Below, in pieces: positions 50,701 through 59,196 of a stretch of 64,000 nucleotides of DNA (position 1 is the stretch's first letter; the number at the start of each line of letters is the position of its first letter). Source of the DNA: Sceloporus undulatus (Eukaryota; Chordata; Lepidosauria; Squamata; Phrynosomatidae); assembly GCF_019175285.1 (NCBI RefSeq), contig NC_056525.1, positions 123,504,437 through 123,568,436 of the forward strand. The letters run 5' to 3'. Position numbers and translations under genes: made by a program. The notes below the pieces were generated by a model. The model was given only the letters and a program-made list of their open reading frames with translations. It ran no database searches and was not told where the DNA came from.

Positions 50701-53700
50701 CATAGCAGTATCTGTAATACAAAACACATAATCAGCAGGTTCATACCTATTGCCAAGCTCCAGTTCAGCAACCTTGAACTGAATGCAGATGTTCTACATT
50801 GGAAAAAAATGTTGATCCATTTCCATATATCTGATGCTCCAAAAATAAGCTTAAAGGATATTTGGTATTAACTATCCCCTGTCATACACCACAACTATCT
50901 TCCTGGATATGTCCTTGGCTTCAGACCATAGTTCTTCTGGTTCTCCATCTATTATGCTTCGTAGCATAAATCTGTTCCTTACACTGTCAATAAATTCTAA
51001 TGGAATATTGTTTAGATCATATTTTGGTATGATGACTGGTTTTGCTTTCTTCTTGAGGTTTACTCTTATTTTTGATACAAGTAATTTATTATCTGTGCCA
51101 GTTGGTGCCTGGTCTAATCTTGTCCAGCAGCACAGAACGTCACCATATTTTACTTCCAATTATATAATCTATTTGGTTTTTGTTTCTGATTATGTCCATG
51201 TGTATAATCTTCTTTCTTGTTGTTTGAAAAATGTGTTTTCAATTAATAGGATGTTGAGCCCTGCTGGCGCAGTGGTTAAATGCCTGTACTGTACTGCAGT
51301 CACTCACTCACAAACCATAAGGTTGCGAGTTCAATACCAGCAAAAGGGCTCAAGCTTGACTCAGGCTTGCATCCCTCCGAGGTTGCTAAAATGAGGACCC
51401 AGATTGTTGGAGGAAATTAGCTTACACTTTGTAAACTGCTTAGGGAGTGCTCAAGTGCACTGATATGTGGTATAGAAATGTATTTGCTGTTGCTCTCACA
51501 AAAATCTATCAAACGCTTACTTGCTTTGCTTCTTTTGCCTAATCCAAATCTGCGTATTATTTTTTATTCTTCTTTGATTTCAACTTTGGCATTCCATTCA
51601 CCAATATCAGCCTGAAGTCCTGTGTTGGTATGCTGTCAATTTCTTCCTGCACTCCCTCCTAGAAACTTTCAATTTCTTCCTCTTCTGCCTCTATGGCTGG
51701 TGCATATATCTGAATTATAGTGATATTCATAGGTTTTTCCATGGAGCCTACTGAGATGATTCCGTCTGGTTTTGTCCTGTATCCTTGTACTGTATGCTTT
51801 TATTTGTAGGCATATTTTGCCACATATATTCTGCCCATATCTGTAGGTATATCCTGGATTGTGTCATGCAAGTCATCTGGTCTGATGAATGGAGAATGGC
51901 AACATGGGTGCTATGAACTGAGGAAATGGGGGCTGTGGGATGGTATTAAGGTGCTCATTTTCAGATTGCCCTGCAAACCCAGTGTTTTGCAGGTAACGGT
52001 TCTGGAAGGAGTTCCATACAGGTATGCCTGGACTGAAACCTCCCTGCTATGTGAGAACAGCTATAGGGGCTTTCATTTAGTGAATACCTTAAGAGCAATA
52101 GTTAAGCCAAAGGGGAAAGCTCAGAAGTGGATCCAGCAAAATAATGGAAGCACAATCACTTGTTTGTGTATGGGGGGGGGGTACATTATGAGGTTATGAG
52201 GGTAGCCCCACTTTGCAGTATATGGATAATTCTTTTTTCCTGAGGCTTTGGTTGTTAAACTTCAGCATTTCCATTAGAAACACCTCCTTCTTGATGTGTT
52301 TGTTCAGATTTTTCTTGTCCAGAATGAAGTACATGTTCCCTAGTCATAGCTCCCCTGGACTAAAAATTGAACATAAACCCTGCTCCCATCTTGAAATATA
52401 TATCTGTTGAGCATACTATACAGCTGCTAGTGTCTTAATGTTGTATCAATCTGCCCATTTCCAGGGCCTGAGCAATAATCCCACTTCTCTCAGTCAGATC
52501 TCTTGTTGCATCTAGGGCTAGAGTGGAAATCATTATCTCTGATAAGTGGGCACTGCAGCTCTGCTGCCAAGAGAAATATTTTTTTGCTACTTCACTGGTA
52601 TATGGCTTTACTGTTGTCCTCATTTGCACTTGTACTCTTCCCCCTATTGTTTAAGGGGCCTTGCTACTCAAATGTATGTGAATGATGAGATGTGGAGGGC
52701 TTCTTTTCTTGCTTTCAAGACAACCAGTATATACCCCTGTACAATAGAAGGACAAACTACTGGCTTCTGTCTTTGACGTCTACCAAGGAACATTTTCTTT
52801 TCACTAAGATGAGAGCCCAGAAGGTTCTTGCCTCATTCCAGAAATGAAACTGGAGGCTGGGATGAGAGGAGTTCCTCCAGAATTTGATATAAGAAACTGC
52901 TTTCCACCTGGGAAACACACAGCCCTCTCCAGATCAGCTGGCCTCTGAGCTTGGAGAGAAAACTAAGCATTGGCATTGATATACCCCATAAAGAGGCTTG
53001 GTCCCAAATAAAACAAATGTTCAGTTAAGACGTGAATATACATTGTGATTTCCCATTTGTTTTCTACCTAAATCAAATACAAACTGAGAGGAATCATGGT
53101 TACAAGAGCAGGTGAAAACAGAGCATATGATGAGAAAAAACATATCATGAAATATCACCTCAAAAAACTCACATGATTATTTTGTCATACATCTAGTACC
53201 AATGCATGCTTAAATCTTCTTTCTCAAATTGCCAGATGACACAAACTATCAGGACAAGCCAAGGTGGAAGCACTAAAATTATGGTACTTTTCAAAATACC
53301 ACCGTGTGTTAGTCTGTAGTATCAGTATGTAGAGAGATCTTGTAGCACCTTAAAGACTAACTAAAGAAAGAAATTGGCAGCATGAGCTTTCGTAGACTTA
53401 GGTCTACTTCCTCAATCTACTTCCTCTCCCCCTTAAGTCTACTTCCTCCCCATCCAAATGCATCTGAGGAAGTAGACTTAAGTCTACAAAAGCTCATGTT
53501 GCCAACTTCTTTCTTTAGTTAGTCTCAAAGGTGCTACAAGATCTCCCTACATTATGGTACTTTGTAAAAGCTTAATGGCATACACTTTTACAGCTAAGTA
53601 AAGATTTAAAAATTCATTCAAAAAAGAAGTACCCTGACTCTACCATAAGATTTTAAACTAATCCATAATTTGTAAATAAATACCAGGAGGCCATAAAAGA

Positions 53701-56700
53701 CTCTTCTATGTGTTCACATGTTCCACAACAACTAGCTATGTAATATTAATGAGAAGCTAACACTAAACTTACTTACTTGAGAAACCTTAGGTCAGATTTC
53801 TGGACTATACCCATATTTCCAAAGTCTGCGTAAAATACTTCCACTTTTTGGTCATCAACTATTCGATGAATAATAACACGGTACCACCATTTGCCTTTCG
53901 AATTCCCTATACAACAAAGCTGGCCAGGCTGGATTAAGGTTTCAGGTATGGTGTAACGGTCAGCTACATTCTTACAAGAATAACATCTTCTGCAAGACAG
54001 AATTCAAATGTATCACTAATAGTACAATTTAACACATGAGTAACACAATCCTCTCCAGTCACATGTGTACACTTGCACATTAAAAATAACATTAGAATCA
54101 TAGAATCAGAGTAGAAAGAGATCGCAAGGGCCATCCAGTCCAATCCCCTGCCATGCAGGAAATCCAAGTCAAAGCATCCCCGACAGATAGCCATCCAGCC
54201 TCTGTTTAAAGACCTCCAAGGAAGGAGATTCCACTACACTCCAAGGAAGTGTGTTCCACCCCCCAAAAGATGGGAAGAGCTGCTGGTCAGTAAAAGATCT
54301 AAGTAAGGAATTGGTATTCAGCATAACCTGGAAGGAGTTGTACATGTCTGGAAGATCAAGTTCACAGTTTGAGACTGCTCCTTGGCACAATACTACCCTG
54401 ACAAAGGGGTTATTCCCACTTGCAGTTTAAATTGATTCCTGATTCGCCCTCTCTTCGTGTTGGAAATCGATTCCAAAAGGTCCCTGGTTCCCACTATGAA
54501 AGCATTTTTCCCCTTATCACTTCTTTTTGGCACAGTTGTCATCCTCACTAGTTGCGCCCCATCTAAATGCATGTCAATCATCCGTCAGTAAGCGGAAGCC
54601 CGGACTTTTGACAAACTTGTGGGGGGGGCAGAGGAGGGGGAGGAACATGTTACAGAAGGTTGAAATGGACATAAGGCTGAAATGAAGGGCATGTCCTGGA
54701 GAAGAAGGACCAAATCAGGGGGTAAGTGACCCACGGGTGAAGGTGGGTTTCCCTTGCCATCCCTGCATCCCTTCCTCCATGGGGTACCTGATGGGTTTCC
54801 TCCCCACCTTTGGGCAAGCCGGCTGGAAAGCCAACTTGTGTGCCTTTCTGAAACTGGATTATCTAAATCTGCATCAAACAGCTAATACATAGATGACCAT
54901 TAATGTCAGAAACCAAATCTTGTCAATACATTGATCATCTTTACTTGTACTGTATGAAGTCATTGTTTGTAAGACAATCCACATGTGTGTTCTGTAAAGA
55001 GGGAGATTTTTCTGCTTGTCAAACGTTGGCAACCTTTGTTCCTAATATGTAAAAATATCCCTTCCTCTGTCTTTGATATTTCTTGTTTTATGGGATTAGC
55101 ATGTATACTAGCACAGATTAGCACAAAAACAAAAATGGCTGAAATCAGAAAATTATGTCAATGAATGTAGGCTTTGGAGGCCTTGGGCAGAATATCAAGA
55201 AATTTGATCTCCATAAGAGTTAATCTCATTACTACTATTGATTTTATTTATGCTTCATCCAACCCGAACATGACTCCCGGTTGTTATTTAATTACCCAGT
55301 TCTTGTCCACTATCTGTATTACTGGATATATGAGTTATGACATTCTTGTAATTTATGGTTTTGAGTAAATATGAACATATCACAAATATACAAACATACA
55401 AAAACAGATAAGATTCTCATTCTCTCTACAAGATTAGCCAGTATACATACCACCTCCAGATCGCTAATGCAACAAATATGGCTAAGTGTTCCTCACCTCA
55501 TCTCAATCATCATGTCTTCTAGTTTATCAGACGTTTCTGCACTGAAGATTCGGACATAGAATTGTGAAGGAGACACAATGTGTTCCACAAATACTCCCAC
55601 CAAAGCACTGGTTTCAAACTCAGGAAGACTATAAAGACTTCTGTCTTGGGCAGCATCAGGTGGGATTTCTTTTTCCATGAGCTCCTGCATAATGCAAGAC
55701 TTCTCCATACCCAGGTACTGCAAACCACAAGGGAAAATTAATGAAGTTGCATATTGATGTAAGATCCAAGATATGCTACCATGGTTATTGAATCCTAGTT
55801 GCCTGAAGACATACACCTTTCTTTCCAATCCTGCAATTGTCCCTCCTAATAAAACAAACACAGCACGGAATGCAGCTGCCCTGACACTCAATGAAAGGAT
55901 TATACAGTGTCATACAACACACAGGCCATCCATCTCCCTTTCACTCCATCTATCCTGCATTTTTCTCAACCAAAGATCAAAGAAAACTCAGAAAAGAATT
56001 TCTCCATTAGAAATAGCAAGTACATTTCTATACCACTTATCAGTGAACTAGCACTCCCTGTGCGGTTTACATGCCTTCACTGAAATACTACATGTTTTCA
56101 CTGAAATATTAATGCATCTTTCTTTTTCTCTCTCTATCTCATTTGCCATACAATGAAAAAGAAAATAAGTTTTTAGACTTGTGCAATGCTTACTCAGAGT
56201 AATGCACAGATCCTTGTTAGATCCAAGCAATAACAAGCAAGTTACAATGAATAAGAAAACCACCAATGGATGTGATATCTTGTTGCTGTTGTTGTGTGCC
56301 TTGTTGTTTCTAACTTATGGCGATCCTAAAGTGACCCTATCACAGGGTTTTCTTGGAAAGATTTGTTCAATGGTTTGCCTTTGCCTTTCTATGAGGCTGA
56401 GATGACTTGCCCAAGGTCACTCAGCAGGTTTACAAGGCCAAGCAGGAATTCAAACCCTGATCTCCAAAGCCGTAATCCTATGCTCAAACAACTACACCAT
56501 GCTGGTTTCATAATTTGGATGGTTAGTTAGTTAGGGTCTAACAGCATTTCAAGATGAATGGTTTTCAATCATGCTCCAAGTGCCAATAATTCCCAAAGTA
56601 GTGCACAGGGCAGGAGGTACAGGAAAAGAAAATAGGACCACTATTTTTCATAATTTTGACTGTTTAAGTATTACAGGCATCTGATATATAGCGGTGGCAA

Positions 56701-59156
56701 ACCCTTCCCCTCTCTTTCCATTGTGTATTTGGTTTTAAACTTGCATACAGATTAACTATTTATTTTCTGTGGCAAAGAAAAACAGAGCTTCTGTTTTACC
56801 ATGCCACAAAGCTCTTGAATATTTGGATATGCCCACCCCTCCCCTCTGTATCACTAGAACACATATCTCTACTATGAACATAGTAAATAAAAACATTTTA
56901 TCAAGTTAACCTCCTGAGATAAATGGGAGTCCATTTATCAGACCCTCCTACCCAAATAACAAAGGGTTAAATGTGGGAGGAAATTCAGTTACATTTTAAT
57001 GGGGATTTACATCACAGGGGATGAGATGGCAACTGTCCACTGAGATGAGCCATTGGGGTGAATTGCAATCCTTCAAGACGGTTCTGAGAGGAGGTTTTTT
57101 AAAAGGCCTACAGACAACATGAGGCTTTGGCCCATCTGCCTTTGTCTCTGCCTTGAGAGGCTTCTAACCAGTAGCTCTGGAACCAGGAGGCTGGTAGAGC
57201 TGGATAAGTCCAGGCTCCCAGTTATCCAGAAACATCAAGGACTACAAATCCCATATCATGTATGAGTAAGATTAGGAAAATGTATGTCAATGGCATCAGG
57301 TTTTTGATTTATTTTCCTGGTTTGACTGAATTAACTTGGCTCTGTAAATTATACTTTCTGTCTGTGCCTGGAGAACAGGCTGGTCCATCACAAAGTGGTA
57401 TTCTTTTGCTATAAAATTCCCTTACTTAGAATAACCCTCACACACTCTATTTCATGAAACTGGTATCACTGGTATCACTCATGGAGTCCCCAAACACAGA
57501 AGAATTTCACATACATATTCAAGGTAAATTTCATGAACAAGGAGCACTGCATGAAATAAAATGTACAGACTGAACAAAGGACTGAATGAATCAGTGCAAA
57601 CATCTTTAAATACATTGTGAGACAGCCTACTATACAGGTGGGAATCAGTCATCACTCCAGATGTCGTTGGATTGCAACTCACAGCATTCCTCCAATGAAT
57701 TACATTGGCTAGAGCTCCCAGAAATTGCAATCCAACAGTATCTGGAGAACGACATGGTTTCCACTCCTGAACACCAGAATGCTCACAACTCTTTAACACC
57801 TCTTTAGGGGAACCTGCTAAAATAACAGTTTACAAACAGGACGTCAAACACTGAAAACCCCACAAAAAACTCTTGGAGTAAACCTAATGGTAGCTGGTGG
57901 CTTCCATGCCAGTGCAGTGGTGAATCCACTCCTTTGGGCTGAACTTTAGATCGGTTATTTAATGTGTTAACTCTGTTTTGGTGAAAGGACTCAGCATCTT
58001 GGATGCCTTCTTTTAAACCCTATTGTTAGTTACGCACTGACATGGGAGTCATCAGTCCATACTGATTGAATTGTTCTCCATCAGGGATCCCAGCCCAGCT
58101 TTGGTATAAAAGCTGACTTGATCAGTGGCAATTGGTCCTCAATGGGACAGAGGTAAGAAGTCACCAGAGAATCCTTAGAGCTCATATCAATGGAAGGGGA
58201 AACTGAGGCACACAGTCTTTATTGTGCAAATGGGAGGATCAGCACAGCCATACTGTTCAAAGAAAACCCTGAAATGGAGAAGCTAGGCTGTTGGTTGCAG
58301 AGGTTTTCCTTTACAAGCATAATCATTTAAAAACTGTATACCACCACCTTAAAAAAAACTCTAACATAATAAAGACCATGAATGGTTAGTTATCTGTTGG
58401 ATCCTTTTTATCATAATATTATTGTAACGCCACCCTACCGGTGTCACCATCTTTGTTACTATACTGAACTTAGTCTCCAGACTTTTAGTATCCTCAACAG
58501 GAAAGTCCCAACAAGGCAGCCTGTGCTCATCAGAGATGTTCTCCTGCACTAAGGGATCAGACTGGACTGTCTTATCATTTTCTTCATCATCTGTAAAAAC
58601 AATATACATTTATATGAAAGGGAATTTAGACACAGTAACACTATACAAGAGATACAGAACCAAGCCAAACCGAGTCACATATTTCAAAAATACTATTTAA
58701 CTGATTTTCTGCAGAAAATTGTCCCCTACCTAGTTGTCATAGAGCTTTAAGGATAAACAGCAAAGTAACAGTTAAGCAAGGACCAATTTTCAGCCAAAAG
58801 TTAGTACGAGGCTCTGATCTGGATTAAAAGTCTGTTCCAGACTGGAACCCTGTGAGTTTGTTTTCTCGAAAACTAGAGGTATCAGGTTAAGCACACTTTA
58901 TTCGACTAACATAGTGTATTGTCTGGACTACAGACTTTAACATCTGAGAAGAAATCAATGAAGGCTTTCACGGTCAGTATCCATAGTTTTTTGTGGGATT
59001 TGGGGGCTATGAGGTCGTATTCTTGAAGAGTTTATTCATGGCATTTCACCAGCAGCTGTGGCTGGCATCTTGGCATGGAAGTGAGTGGGGTATATATACT
59101 GGTGGTTGAGAAGAAACACAGATTAACATGCAAATCACTTCCTCTTAACCAACAGA

Positions 59157-59196
<40 letters not shown>

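Noticed and set aside
51256-51330. Possible tRNA gene
   Set aside because: The box A and box B text belongs to the Sauria SINE head; no cloverleaf can be drawn and SINE sequence follows.
51861-52199. 112-codon plus-strand frame in a TDRD5 intron
   Set aside because: No family features, and it starts right at the edge of a Bov-B fragment.
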